Assembly (NCBI GenBank): GCA_029881795.1
Contig: JAOULX010000002.1
Location: 1-64,000, forward strand
Source: Gammaproteobacteria bacterium
Lineage (GTDB): Bacteria; Pseudomonadota; Gammaproteobacteria; SZUA-229
Direction of reading: 5' to 3'
DNA: 64,000 nucleotides
The position numbers were made by a program, and so were the translations under genes. Of the stretch, positions 31,208-41,880 are shown in pieces. The stretch's first letter is position 1; every line of letters starts with the position of its first letter. Below the pieces are notes generated by a model. It was not told the DNA's origin. It did not search any database and saw nothing but the letters and a program-made list of their open reading frames with translations.

Positions 31208-32898
31208 CGTATGCACTCCCCTATTAGTATGCCATCCGGTGGGTTTAATGGATCGGGCTGAATGCCTTTGCTGCAGTTAAAATAATATTGTTCGGGCAGA
31301 CGGCTGATGTAGTCGAGCACGATTCTGGCTGATTGTGACTGGCCTGCCATCAACGGCGTCAGCTGAGCGACTTCGTCGCTTTCCGGCAGCCGTTCGAGCA
31401 TGCTTAAAAATAAATATTTCAGATAGTCAGTGTCATTCATTGAGGTGACTAGACCACTGTCGATGATGCTGTCATTGACGGCTTCAAGGTCGGGTTGTAC
31501 GCTGTCCGGGTTGCTGATCAGGCCGGCGCTGTAATCACTGGTATCGATAATCATGCTCTCTCTGAAACCGCGGTGGTAATGCGCAAAACTCAGTGTGTCC
31601 AGCGGCACACCGGCCAGACGCCCGAGTTTATTCGTCATCGATGGCCAGTTCATATTACCCAGAAAGGTCTGAATATTTGTACAGCCATTGTTCTGGCTGC
31701 AAGCTGCGGTTCTGACAAAATGGTTGGCAGGTAATTTATATTTTAAGCGTGCCGACATATTGTAAAAGTTTTCTTCAAATGATTTGGCACGTTCGGTATA
31801 CAGTAAATATTCTTTCGAGAAAATAACCGCGGAAAATATTTCCTGAAATGTTTGCGGGTTAGCATTGCTGATAGATTCAATCATTAATGCCCGGTCAGCA
31901 CCGGAACGATCCAGCATCAGTGTTTCGACAATGGTGGCAACCATGCGTGGCATGGCTTTGGGATGCTGAGCCACTAGGCTGTAAAAATCATCACAGCTAG
32001 TGATGTAGGTTTGCAGTACCAGTACATCATTGGTGTTGTAGTTACCGTTGGATACCAGCTGATAAATTGGCAGGCCGTCTTCACCATCGGTGAGGTAGAG
32101 GTGCTGGCAGGCAATCGAGGCGTTAACAACATCATTCTCTGCACTGCCGTCCGGTTCCGGCACAAAAACACCGAGATAAATTTCTATCATTTCACGGGTG
32201 TTGTCTTCCGGTGAGCGGAAGCGACGCCAGTTTTGTGGTGATTGTTCATGCGACAAAATCATTGAAGCGATAGAACTGCCGCTGGTTAACTGGTCAACCA
32301 GCCGATTATAGACGGCCTGTGTATCCAGAGCACTGGTGCTGTCGATTTCTTCTGCGGGTGAAAACAGGATGCTATTGGCAAGGATATAGGCGATCCAGTT
32401 ATTAAATGAGTCGGAGCTAAGTGGCAGTTGCGTGGTATGTGCTAAAGCGACTTGTTGAGGTGCGCCGCGAGAAAGTTCACTAATGCTGAATAATGAGTTA
32501 ATCGAACCGAGTCGGCCGATGGTGTTTTTATAGTCATCGATCGAAAGCTGGCCGGGTGAAAGATTGTCATCAACCGTAGGCAGTGCGGTGATCAGTTTAA
32601 CCGCGATGGTGTTGAGAAAATCCGGATCTTTTAAAGTCAGGTTGTCCATACCCTGCGAAAGATCAAAAAAATCATTGACGGATACGCCACGAAACATAGT
32701 ACCTAATAATTTATTGGCGACACGGTATTGTTGTACCGGGGTGAGTGAATTGAATTCGGCCGAGCTTAATGGCGCGGCTGTTCCGCTGACTGAATTCTGG
32801 AACAGGTCATTGACCGGTAAACTGTCGGCCGGGTTATTGGGCTGGCAACCGAAAAGCACAGCCAGTAGTGTCAGAGGTATCAGTCTTAATGTTTTCAT
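31204..32898 (-). CDS. Large lipoprotein, co-transcribed partner of the DUF1501-like gene (DUF1800/DUF1553-like region possible)
   Basis: Lipobox LLAVLFGCQP; ATGA overlap with the downstream gene; C-terminal YLFLSMLERLPESDEVAQLTPLM. Confidence 0.65.
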   Translation of the reverse strand: MKTLRLIPLTLLAVLFGCQPNNPADSLPVNDLFQNSVSGTAAPLSSAEFNSLTPVQQYRVANKLLGTMFRGVSVNDFFDLSQGMDNLTLKDPDFLNTIAVKLITALPTVDDNLSPGQLSIDDYKNTIGRLGSINSLFSISELSRGAPQQVALAHTTQLPLSSDSFNNWIAYILANSILFSPAEEIDSTSALDTQAVYNRLVDQLTSGSSIASMILSHEQSPQNWRRFRSPEDNTREMIEIYLGVFVPEPDGSAENDVVNASIACQHLYLTDGEDGLPIYQLVSNGNYNTNDVLVLQTYITSCDDFYSLVAQHPKAMPRMVATIVETLMLDRSGADRALMIESISNANPQTFQEIFSAVIFSKEYLLYTERAKSFEENFYNMSARLKYKLPANHFVRTAACSQNNGCTNIQTFLGNMNWPSMTNKLGRLAGVPLDTLSFAHYHRGFRESMIIDTSDYSAGLISNPDSVQPDLEAVNDSIIDSGLVTSMNDTDYLKYLFLSMLERLPESDEVAQLTPLMAGQSQSARIVLDYISRLPEQYYFNCSKGIQPDPLNPPDGILIGECIR

Positions 32899-33436
32899 CG
32901 CCTATTCCTGTGCCATCCATCGAAGGTGCTGTAGGTTTCAACTCAGCGTTTATACGGGCTTAGTTGTTCATGGATATGTAGGGGGATTGCAGTTGCCGCC
33001 AAAGTCCATGGCATAGTTCAGAGCCTAAAATCCTCACAGGCATAGTTAAGCGCTGACTGACTGAAATCATATAAGATTTCTGCCTAGTTTGGAATGATTT
33101 GGGCAATTAAGCATGATTAATGGCTGCTTGATGCAGACAAATGGCCGTAGTGCTAAAAACAAAAAATAAACGGATGCTTGGAGCTGATATAATTTTCAAT
33201 TATAACAGTAAGTTATAGGGTCTTTCCGGAAGATTATCATGAGCATCAAACAATGATGAAAATAAAAAATAATGACTGAATGTAAAATAAACGGACACAA
33301 AAGAGCCGGGCAATGGCTGCATAACTATAAAAAAACAGCGCAAATATAAAAATGTTTGGTTTTTTATAAAAATAAATACGTCATGTTATTTAATAACGTT
33401 GAGTCATATTGCCGCTCAGCGCGTGTATGCCACCCG

Positions 33437-34357
33437 CTATTGCTGATATTCGAGTAACAGACTGAGTCCCTGTTTTAAAGACACATCCGCCGACATATTG
33501 AGTTCTTTATTCATCAGTGCCGGAGAAGCCAGTGAGTGCACGATATCGCCTTCACGCGGTGGCTTGAAATTAATTTCGGGTTTAAATTCGGCCAGTTCAG
33601 ATAAGGCTTCAATCAGATCCAGTAGTGATGTTTTGTGGCCGGTCGCAATATTACAGGCGCCCTGATAAGTGGCCTGAAGTGCGGCAACATTGGCTTTAGC
33701 TACGTCCGCGATATAGATAAAGTCACGGGTGTTTTCGCCATCACCAAACACGGTGACCGATTCTTTGGCGGTGATTTTATCGGCAAATAATGCAATCACA
33801 CCAGCATAAGGCGACTTGGGGTCTTGCCTTGGGCCAAACACATTAAAGTAGCGCTGACCCTGAGAAGATAAGCCATAGAGATGGTTAAAAAGTTCGGCAT
33901 ATTGCTCATTAACAGCCTTTTCAAGGCCATAAGGGGAAAGTTGTTTCATGGCGACGTGTTCGGTTAATGGTAATTGCGATGGTTCACCGTAAATAGCCGC
34001 CGATGAGGCATAGACCAGTCGCTGAATATTGTGTTGATGTGCGCTGTGAATAATATTGACGAAGCCGAGAATATTTTGTTGGGCTGAAAACGCCGGGTCT
34101 TCAAGAGAATTAACGACAGAGACCTGAGCCGCCAGATTAAGGCAATGACTGACTCCCTGCATGCATTTGTCGACCATCGTGGGATCGCAAATATCACCTT
34201 CAATAAACTCCAGTAAATCGTGATTTACCGGCAGGTTGTGTCGAAAGCCAGAGGACAGATTATCTAATACACGAACAGGGATGTTTTTTTCTAGCAGCAA
34301 ATCAACCGTGTGCGAGCCGATGAAACCCGCGCCACCTGCAACCAATACCTTTTTCAT
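33437..34357 (-). CDS. NAD-dependent epimerase/dehydratase (UDP-sugar 4-epimerase-like)
   Basis: KVLVAGGAGFIGSHTVDLLLEKNIPVRVLDNLSSG...SSAAIYGEPSQLPLTE...PYGLEKAVNEQYAEL...RYFNVFGPRQDP. Confidence 0.93.
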   Translation of the reverse strand: MKKVLVAGGAGFIGSHTVDLLLEKNIPVRVLDNLSSGFRHNLPVNHDLLEFIEGDICDPTMVDKCMQGVSHCLNLAAQVSVVNSLEDPAFSAQQNILGFVNIIHSAHQHNIQRLVYASSAAIYGEPSQLPLTEHVAMKQLSPYGLEKAVNEQYAELFNHLYGLSSQGQRYFNVFGPRQDPKSPYAGVIALFADKITAKESVTVFGDGENTRDFIYIADVAKANVAALQATYQGACNIATGHKTSLLDLIEALSELAEFKPEINFKPPREGDIVHSLASPALMNKELNMSADVSLKQGLSLLLEYQQ

Positions 34358-34521
34358 AGAGTTTATTCCATTAATAATTTAAGAATAGTCTTATTTAGTT
34401 TAATTATTTTTTATGCGATAGACCAGTCAAACTAGGCTATTATATGTAGGATTAGTCCTACATATCAATTAATATTGCTTGGGCTGTATAAAGACTTTTA
34501 AGGTTTATATTTGATTAATCG

Positions 34522-36852
34522 ATGTTCCATTTAAATACTAAACAAGTACTGGCAATAGGCTTTGGCTCAATTTTCGTGTTGATGCTGATGATCGTAGGTA
34601 TTGCGACTGATCAAATGGCGCTGACCTTTAACAGTATTGATCATGTGGTCAAAAACGATAATGCCAAAATGGGTTTAATTGGTGTGATGCTGGTTTCAGC
34701 TCGTGAAAGAACCATCAGTTTGCAAAAAATGGTGCGCATGGAAGATGCGTTCGAGCGTGATGAAGAATGGATGGCTCTGAATCGTCACGGCGCAAAGTTC
34801 ATGGCTGCACGCCAGCAATATTTCAAGCTGGGTGTCAGTGAAGAGGAAGCAAGGATTTTATCGGTGCAGGGCAAACTGACCGGTCAAGTGGTTCCGTTAC
34901 AGTTAGATATAGCAAGGCTGGCGATAACGGATGAATTAGTAGCGGCCGAAAAACTGCTTTATGAAAATGCAATGCTAGGTCAGGATCTGGTTTTTGTAGA
35001 GCTGTATAATTTACTTAATCTCCTGAAAAAAGAATCCAATGAAACCGTTACAAATGTTTCAGAGCAGCTGGAAAAAACCAAACAAAATTTATGGATAACC
35101 ATTGTTGTTATCGTCCTGGCCTGCGTCATTATTTCCTTTGTTATTTACCGGCGTATTAATACCGCAGAAAAAAAACTGTCACGGGAAAAAGAACGTGCCC
35201 AGGTCACGCTGCATTCAATAGGTGACGCTGTCATCAGTACCGATGCAAACGGGTTTATTATTTTTATGAACTCGGTGGCCGAAGAGTTAACCGGTGTCAT
35301 ACTGGCGCAGGTGATTAATAAAAAAATAACCAAAGCGTTTACTATTTATTCCGATTATCAGGAAAAGCAACTGATTAACCCGGTTGTCGATGTCATTCAA
35401 AACCGAACTACGCGCAGCTCGGATGGTCATGCCCGACTGATAGGGGTTGGCGCAAAAGAATACGCGATTGAATATACCGCTTCGCCGATTTATGACAGCA
35501 TGAAACAGCTGGTTGGTGCGGTTCTGGTGTTCAGGGATGTGACCGAGATGAGGGCGATGGCATTACAGTTAGGCTATCAGGCAAGTCATGATGAATTAAC
35601 CGGGTTAATCAATCGCAGGGAGTTTGAAAACCGAATCGAACTGGCATTAATCAGTGCCAGAGGCGAGCATCTGCAGCATGCGATGTGTTATCTGGATCTG
35701 GATCAATTTAAAGTGGTTAATGATACCTGTGGACATATTGCCGGTGATGAGTTGCTAAGACAACTGTCTGCTTTATTAAAAGCGGAAATTCGTAGCGGTG
35801 ATACGCTATCGCGCTTAGGTGGTGACGAGTTCGGTATTTTATATTTGAACTGTTCGCTGGATAAAGCTAAAGAACTGGCTGAAAGGCTGCGCGCAGTGGT
35901 TAATGACTTTCATTTTTTCTGGGAGAAAAAATCATTTAATGTGGGGGTCAGTATTGGTCTGGTGGCAGTCGATGAGCACAGTAATTTACATGCCTTACTG
36001 AGTACCGCTGATTCGGCCTGTTACCTTGCCAAAGATGAAGGCCGTAACCGGGTGCATTGTTTTAATCACGGTGATGCCGCGCTGGCCGAGCGTGAGGGGC
36101 AGATGCAATGGGTGCATGTTATTACCCGCGCACTCGAAGATGAACGCTTTGAAATATACTGTCAACGAATGAGAACTTTTGATCCGCATCAGCCTGTGCA
36201 TTTTGAGCTGTTAATACGGATGCGTGATGAAGAAGGTAATATCGTACCGCCGCTGGCATTTATTCCGTCTGCAGAGCGATATAATTTGATGGTATGGATT
36301 GATCGATGGATGATCAGAAACGCGTTTATCAGTATCAATAAATTACTTAATAACAGCCGTGAAAGACATCTGCTGTTCGCGATAAATGTCTCGGCGCAAT
36401 CATTATGTGATGATGATTTTCTGCCCTATGTTGAGCAGCAGTTTGAAAAGTGCCGGATAGCGCCGTCGCTGATTTGTTTTGAAGTGACCGAAACCAGTGC
36501 GATTGTCAATCTGACCCGGGCGCAGCATTTCATGAAAACACTGAAAGCACAGGGCTGTTCATTCTCGCTGGATGATTTTGGCAGTGGTTTGAGCTCGTTC
36601 AGTTATCTTAAAAATCTTGACGTAGATTTTCTAAAAATAGACGGCACTTTTGTACGAGATATTGTCGACGACCCGATCGACAAGGCACTGGTTGAATCGA
36701 TTAATCAGGTCGGCCATGTGATGGGTATCAAAACCATTGCCGAGTATGTGGAAACCGATAAAATTCTTCAACAGTGCCGGCAGATTGGTGTTGATATAGT
36801 TCAGGGTTATGAGATTGCCAGACCCATTCCGATTAAAGATATCGAAATCTAA
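34522..36852 (+). CDS. PAS-GGDEF-EAL signalling protein with N-terminal TM sensor
   Basis: PAS-like LHSIGDAVISTDANGFIIFMNSVAEELTG; RLGGDEFGIL; EAL-type FELLIRM, LDDFGSGLSSFSYLKNLDVDFLKIDGTFV. Confidence 0.94.
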   Translation: MFHLNTKQVLAIGFGSIFVLMLMIVGIATDQMALTFNSIDHVVKNDNAKMGLIGVMLVSARERTISLQKMVRMEDAFERDEEWMALNRHGAKFMAARQQYFKLGVSEEEARILSVQGKLTGQVVPLQLDIARLAITDELVAAEKLLYENAMLGQDLVFVELYNLLNLLKKESNETVTNVSEQLEKTKQNLWITIVVIVLACVIISFVIYRRINTAEKKLSREKERAQVTLHSIGDAVISTDANGFIIFMNSVAEELTGVILAQVINKKITKAFTIYSDYQEKQLINPVVDVIQNRTTRSSDGHARLIGVGAKEYAIEYTASPIYDSMKQLVGAVLVFRDVTEMRAMALQLGYQASHDELTGLINRREFENRIELALISARGEHLQHAMCYLDLDQFKVVNDTCGHIAGDELLRQLSALLKAEIRSGDTLSRLGGDEFGILYLNCSLDKAKELAERLRAVVNDFHFFWEKKSFNVGVSIGLVAVDEHSNLHALLSTADSACYLAKDEGRNRVHCFNHGDAALAEREGQMQWVHVITRALEDERFEIYCQRMRTFDPHQPVHFELLIRMRDEEGNIVPPLAFIPSAERYNLMVWIDRWMIRNAFISINKLLNNSRERHLLFAINVSAQSLCDDDFLPYVEQQFEKCRIAPSLICFEVTETSAIVNLTRAQHFMKTLKAQGCSFSLDDFGSGLSSFSYLKNLDVDFLKIDGTFVRDIVDDPIDKALVESINQVGHVMGIKTIAEYVETDKILQQCRQIGVDIVQGYEIARPIPIKDIEI

Positions 36853-37035
36853 CGGCTACTACGCGGTGTCTTTTGCCGTCTGTGAGTCAGGAAAAAACTG
36901 TAAAAAAAGGCGTTTCTGCTGTTAATAAAACAGAAACCGGGGTAAAACCGACAAATTTAAGCAGATTTACTTCATTCTATGGTTTAATTTCAGTAAAATA
37001 GTCGGTTTTTCCGGCGCAAAGCGCAGAGAGACATT

Positions 37036-37539
37036 ATGTCTGTTGAAGAATATGTGAAGGTAGGACTGGTCATGGGTAGTAACAGTGACTGGCCGGTCAT
37101 GCAAAAAGCAGCGGAACAGCTGGAGGCTCTAGGTATTGCTTATGAAGCCAAAGTGGTCTCTGCTCACCGAACCCCCGATTTGTTATTTGAATACGCTGCT
37201 ACTGCGCGTCAACGGGGGCTTGTCTGTATCATCGCGGGTGCCGGCGGGGCTGCTCATCTGCCGGGTATGCTGGCGGCTAAAACAACGTTGCCAGTATTAG
37301 GTGTGCCGGTGCCGTCGCGGCATTTAAAAGGCATGGATTCATTGCTGTCTATTGTGCAGATGCCTAAAGGTATTCCGGTTGCTACCTTTGCCATCGGTGA
37401 AGCAGGCGCGGCCAATGCTGGCTTGTTTGCAGCGGCATTGCTGTCAACTACTGACAGTGCAATTGCCACTAAGCTCGAAATTTTCCGCAAGGAACAGGAG
37501 CAAATGGTTCATGCGATGGAGCTGGAACCGCTGAAATGA
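37036..37539 (+). CDS. purE: 5-(carboxyamino)imidazole ribonucleotide mutase
   Basis: [39 protein letters not shown]...[28 protein letters not shown]. Confidence 0.98.
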   Translation: MSVEEYVKVGLVMGSNSDWPVMQKAAEQLEALGIAYEAKVVSAHRTPDLLFEYAATARQRGLVCIIAGAGGAAHLPGMLAAKTTLPVLGVPVPSRHLKGMDSLLSIVQMPKGIPVATFAIGEAGAANAGLFAAALLSTTDSAIATKLEIFRKEQEQMVHAMELEPLK

Positions 37540-38651
37540 TTTTACCCGGTGCAACGATAGGTGTTTTAGGTGGTGGTCAGCTAGGCCGGATGTTTGTGAC
37601 TGCTGCTCGTAGCATGGGTTATAAAACCGTGGTGCTGGACCCGGATGTAAACAGTCCTGCTGGCTTAATTGCGGACCAGCATATTTGCGCCGGCTTTGAA
37701 GATGGCAATGCTCTGAGCAAAATGGCTGAGTTGTGCGCCGCTGTGACCACAGAGTTTGAAAATGTCCCCGCAGCCAGTCTGAGAAAACTGGCCGAAACGG
37801 TCTTCGTTGCGCCGTCGGCTGAGGCGGTAGAAATTGCTCAGCACCGCGCCCGTGAAAAATCCTACGCCCGTGAGGCGGGTCTTGAGACAACGGCTTATGG
37901 CAATATTTTGTCAACGGATGACATCGCAGCAGCAGTTGCTGCGGCTGGTTTTCCTTCGATCCTGAAGTTATCAACACTGGGTTATGATGGCAAGGGACAG
38001 GCCATCGTAAACTCGGTTGAAGAAGTGACAGAAAAATTTATCGAGTTCGGTTCGGTCGAGTGCGTACTGGAAAAAATGCTTGATCTGAAACAGGAAGTAT
38101 CAGTGATACTGGGGCGCAATCAAGCAGGTGACGTTGCGGTGTTTCCACTGGCGGAAAATGTTCATATTAACGGTATTTTACATACATCAACTGTACCCGC
38201 TAATGTCAGCGCCGAGATCAGTTCCAGAGCGCAGCAGCAGGCGATGGCGCTGGCAAAATCGATGAATTATGTGGGTGTTCTGGCGGTCGAATTTTTTATC
38301 ACCACTGATAATGATTTAATTTTCAATGAGATGGCGCCGCGACCACATAACAGCAGTCACTACACGCTGGATGCGACCGTTACTTCTCAGTTTGAACAGC
38401 AAGTCAGAACACTTTGTGGCTTAGCAGCGGGTGATGGCAGGCTGGTTTCGCCGGTGGTGATGGTCAATTTATTAGGTGATTTGTGGCCGCTGGACTGGAG
38501 TAAATTGCTGGCAGAGAAAGCTCTAAAGTTGCATCTTTATGGAAAAGAAGAGGCGCGAGCCGGCAGGAAAATGGGCCATTTTAATGTGCTGGCCGAGTCA
38601 GCAGAACAGGCCAAAGAAATCGCGCAGCGTGTTTTCAAAGCAATTAGTTAG
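37536..38651 (+). CDS. purK: 5-(carboxyamino)imidazole ribonucleotide synthase
   Basis: [30 protein letters not shown]...[21 protein letters not shown] overlap with purE. Confidence 0.98.
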   Translation: MILPGATIGVLGGGQLGRMFVTAARSMGYKTVVLDPDVNSPAGLIADQHICAGFEDGNALSKMAELCAAVTTEFENVPAASLRKLAETVFVAPSAEAVEIAQHRAREKSYAREAGLETTAYGNILSTDDIAAAVAAAGFPSILKLSTLGYDGKGQAIVNSVEEVTEKFIEFGSVECVLEKMLDLKQEVSVILGRNQAGDVAVFPLAENVHINGILHTSTVPANVSAEISSRAQQQAMALAKSMNYVGVLAVEFFITTDNDLIFNEMAPRPHNSSHYTLDATVTSQFEQQVRTLCGLAAGDGRLVSPVVMVNLLGDLWPLDWSKLLAEKALKLHLYGKEEARAGRKMGHFNVLAESAEQAKEIAQRVFKAIS

Positions 38652-39015
38652 CCGTTTTACAGTTTTTTAAAAAGCGCCATCACCGCGCATAGCACTCACT
38701 ATCGACAACCGATTTTTCAGTATGCCGCATCAGCTGCGGGCACTATGCTGCTCGCGCTGCATAGATGCTCTCTAAATACATGCATTGTTGAAATGCTGCT
38801 GCCAATTTTGAGCAAGCCGTGTTCAATCCTAAGGCTGTAGTAATAAAGTCAACGTCGAAGTGAACGGCTGTTCGGAAGATGGTGGTCAATCGCTGACGTG
38901 TAGTGATATCTGAATGACCGTGCGAGCTATGGCTCAGGTACTGACTCTGCTGATGGTTGATTGATAAATGCGGAGCCGGAATGACTCCGCATCAACTGCT
39001 TGCTAATCGATAAAA

Positions 39016-39435
39016 TTAAGCGTCCAGGTTGTCCAGCGCTTTCTGGAAACGGTTAGCGTGTGAACGCTCCGCTTTTGCCAGTGTTTCAAACCAGTCAGCA
39101 ATCTCGTCAAAACCTTCTTCACGAGCATCTTTCGCCATACCTGGGTACATATCAGTGTACTCATGCGTTTCACCGGCGATAGAGGCTTTCAGGTTGTTAG
39201 ATGTTGAACCGATTGGCAGACCAGTTGCTGGATCACCAGAGGCTTCTAAATACTCAAGATGACCGTGTGCATGGCCAGTTTCGCCTTCTGCGGTTGAGCG
39301 GAAAACAGTAGATACATCGTTATAACCTTCAACATCTGCTTTTGCTGCAAAGTATAGGTAACGGCGGTTTGCTTGTGATTCACCTGCAAAGGCGTCTTTC
39401 AGGTGCTGTTCGGTTTTACTACCTTTCAGTTCCAT
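39016..39435 (-). CDS. Rubrerythrin-family diiron protein lacking a rubredoxin domain
   Basis: [52 protein letters not shown]...[15 protein letters not shown]; no C-terminal CxxC rubredoxin module. Confidence 0.92.
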   Translation of the reverse strand: MELKGSKTEQHLKDAFAGESQANRRYLYFAAKADVEGYNDVSTVFRSTAEGETGHAHGHLEYLEASGDPATGLPIGSTSNNLKASIAGETHEYTDMYPGMAKDAREEGFDEIADWFETLAKAERSHANRFQKALDNLDA

Positions 39436-39846
39436 TGGCTTACTCCGGTTTGTTGTAACGTTTTAAAGTGGCTTAACGATAAAATAAATAACCGGCGATT
39501 CAAATTGTTATTATCTATCGCACTGATAGATTAATACTATCGATCGGTCTTTTACAATAAATATATTGTTTGAGGTTAGTGCTGTGTCTTACAGCGCAGC
39601 CTGTTCAGCAGACAGAATCTTGATGAATTCCCGTTAAAGTTGGCTTTTATGGGTGTGTTTTATTCAAATCTCACCTAAATGGGTGATGCCGCGAAGATGG
39701 CTGAGAATTAGAATTAGCGCTATCAATCGGGTTATTGCCAAGTCAGGAAGACTAAACCAGCTGAGAAGGAGCGTAATGAGTCATTAAATGTTTGAATGAT
39801 AGCTTACGTCAGGCAACGACAATAGCAAAATCAATAGTCGGTTTTA

Positions 39847-40665
39847 TTGGGAGTGTCTTGCATGAAAAAGCTATCTATCTTGTTTATATCAATCGGTTTA
39901 ATCGCCTGTTCAAGCGGTGGCGGTGGCGGCGCTGGTAGTGCCCCACAAAACATCACGTTGCTAGGTGGTGATCTTGTTATCGAAGGTGTTACCCTGTCGT
40001 CAGACCCAATGCCGGCGGCCACACGTATTGATGCCTCCGGTACGGTGACTATTGTGCAGATGCCCGATGGTCGTACCGCGATTGAAGTCTATACCACTGT
40101 TACGACATCACCGGTGATCGAAACCCATCTAGAAATTGATGGGCAGCATTTGATTAATGATAATCAGCCAAGCAATGAGCTGACAATTAATGTGTGTGAT
40201 CAGTTAGCGGCGCAAACCGGCGTTTCTTGTACCGCTGCTTGTGTCGGTGCTGCCAATAACATCAGTAATTGTCAGGGCCCAAATTTCAGTTCAGCACAGC
40301 TGACTTCAACTATTCAGGGGGCGGTGGCAGGTACCTGTTCATTAGCGCAAACATACGGATTATGGCCTGACCCAACCTTCGGCAACACGGCAGATGAGTT
40401 TGTCTTTAATGTCTTCTTTACTGGTGCTGCTGGGTTCCCCGGAATTTTATCTGACGCCAGTTATTCAGGCGTAACCTGCGATACCTCTTGTGATCGCGTG
40501 ACTTACACCTACTGGGAAAACTCGCCGGGTACCGGCCCTATTATCACCGACCCGGGTGTTAACCTTGTTCATGCCGATGGCACGATAACGAATATTCCAG
40601 GCTCAGGTACGTATCAGCTCGATGGTATCTCGCAGGTGACCCGAGACTCTGTTAGCTGTAATTAA
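39847..40665 (+). CDS. Hypothetical Cys-rich lipoprotein
   Basis: MKKLSILFISIGLIACSSGGGGG lipobox; several paired Cys; no family recognised. Confidence 0.7.
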   Translation: MGVSCMKKLSILFISIGLIACSSGGGGGAGSAPQNITLLGGDLVIEGVTLSSDPMPAATRIDASGTVTIVQMPDGRTAIEVYTTVTTSPVIETHLEIDGQHLINDNQPSNELTINVCDQLAAQTGVSCTAACVGAANNISNCQGPNFSSAQLTSTIQGAVAGTCSLAQTYGLWPDPTFGNTADEFVFNVFFTGAAGFPGILSDASYSGVTCDTSCDRVTYTYWENSPGTGPIITDPGVNLVHADGTITNIPGSGTYQLDGISQVTRDSVSCN

Positions 40666-41037
40666 TGCAGGTCTAGAAGACTGGATAATGAAGAGAGGGA
40701 ACTCTTCAGTTTCACAAAGTGTTTTAAGTCATTTAATAATAGAAAATGGAATAGTATTCATAATTGTTATTATTAGTTTGACGCTATCGTTAAGTTAAAA
40801 ACAATATATTTAAAGTTGAAGTATTGATCTGTCTCAAATAAATAATATTAAACTTTTTGTATGTTTAAAATAGATGTCAGGCCTTAACTGGCAGCTTGAA
40901 AAAAAGTCTTAGAAGTTCTCGTTAATAGAACTTTTCTTAATTGTTAAGAAAATCTCAATGGATGGAACGATGTTATTTATTTGTGTTCGCGGATTTCTGT
41001 GGGCGCACTATCTTGTCTATATTTTTTTGGTGAAAAA

Positions 41038-41670
41038 ATGAACGGTCTGAATTTTATAATCAAAAACGCTTTATTGTTGTCTATGATGTTGCTTGCTGCC
41101 TGCGGCAGTGAGGAAACTTATAATATTGTCGACGATGGATATATGCTGGAACTTCCGAATGCAACAGCTGTTTCTGCAACTATTGCTCAGTCAGATTATG
41201 CTTATGATGTGTTTATTAAAAATATTTCATTTTCAAATGCCATAGCAACGCTCAGGCGAAATAATCAGATTGGTGATATTCTGTTGATAACTTTTAGTAA
41301 TACACTAGGCGCTACACATCAGAGTCCGGGTAATAATTCACTGCAAATGGTTATAAATCTGGATACGCCATTAGATACGAGCATTGGAATTATATCGAAT
41401 AGTAATATGGTAGACGCTTACTTAAGTCCTGGCTTCGTGACTCCGCCACCTCCAGTTAACAGGGCTGAAGCCATATATAAAGATGAATTGGGAAATGTCT
41501 TAGCTGTTAATAGTAGCCTTTTTACAATATCAGCATTAAGTGTAGATGAGTCAGTGACGCCAGCGGTATACATCTTTAATGCAACTTTTACTGCAGTAGC
41601 TGCGAATAATGCAGTAGCTGGAAATAATTATATTTTTAGGGGCACTTTTAATGTTTCTGGAACAGAATAA
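41038..41670 (+). CDS. Hypothetical lipoprotein
   Basis: Start moved to ATG 41038: MNGLNFIIKNALLLSMMLLAACGSEE lipobox. Confidence 0.65.
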   Translation: MNGLNFIIKNALLLSMMLLAACGSEETYNIVDDGYMLELPNATAVSATIAQSDYAYDVFIKNISFSNAIATLRRNNQIGDILLITFSNTLGATHQSPGNNSLQMVINLDTPLDTSIGIISNSNMVDAYLSPGFVTPPPPVNRAEAIYKDELGNVLAVNSSLFTISALSVDESVTPAVYIFNATFTAVAANNAVAGNNYIFRGTFNVSGTE

Positions 41671-41880
41671 CGACTGACGGCCGTTTTTTTTGCGTGTTTT
41701 AGACCTAGGTGCAGCCCGGATGGTGTGAACATGGTCCGGGTATGTAGCTTGCTAGCGGTCAGTCCTGATCAGGTCATTTTATCTCGGAATATACGGCCGG
41801 ATACTCCGAGTATATTTTGTAACTTGCTTTAGATAAAAAGTAATCGGGCCAAAGTTTTTGACGGATCATGCTGCAGCATC

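Noticed and set aside
32899-33436. Long AT-rich intergenic region as a possible small RNA or hidden gene
   Set aside because: No convincing ORF, terminator-promoter pair or conserved structure by eye.
38800-38940. Short in-frame stretch KVNVEVNGCSEDGGQSLTCSDI as a decayed secreted-protein gene
   Set aside because: Too short, no start or signal, no recognised homologue; could be chance.
39661-39780. Cobalamin riboswitch
   Set aside because: Only a B12-box-like 3' motif; the aatgggaa and gcccccgccactgt core elements are missing and the downstream gene is not cobalamin-related. Kept only as a low-confidence structured leader.
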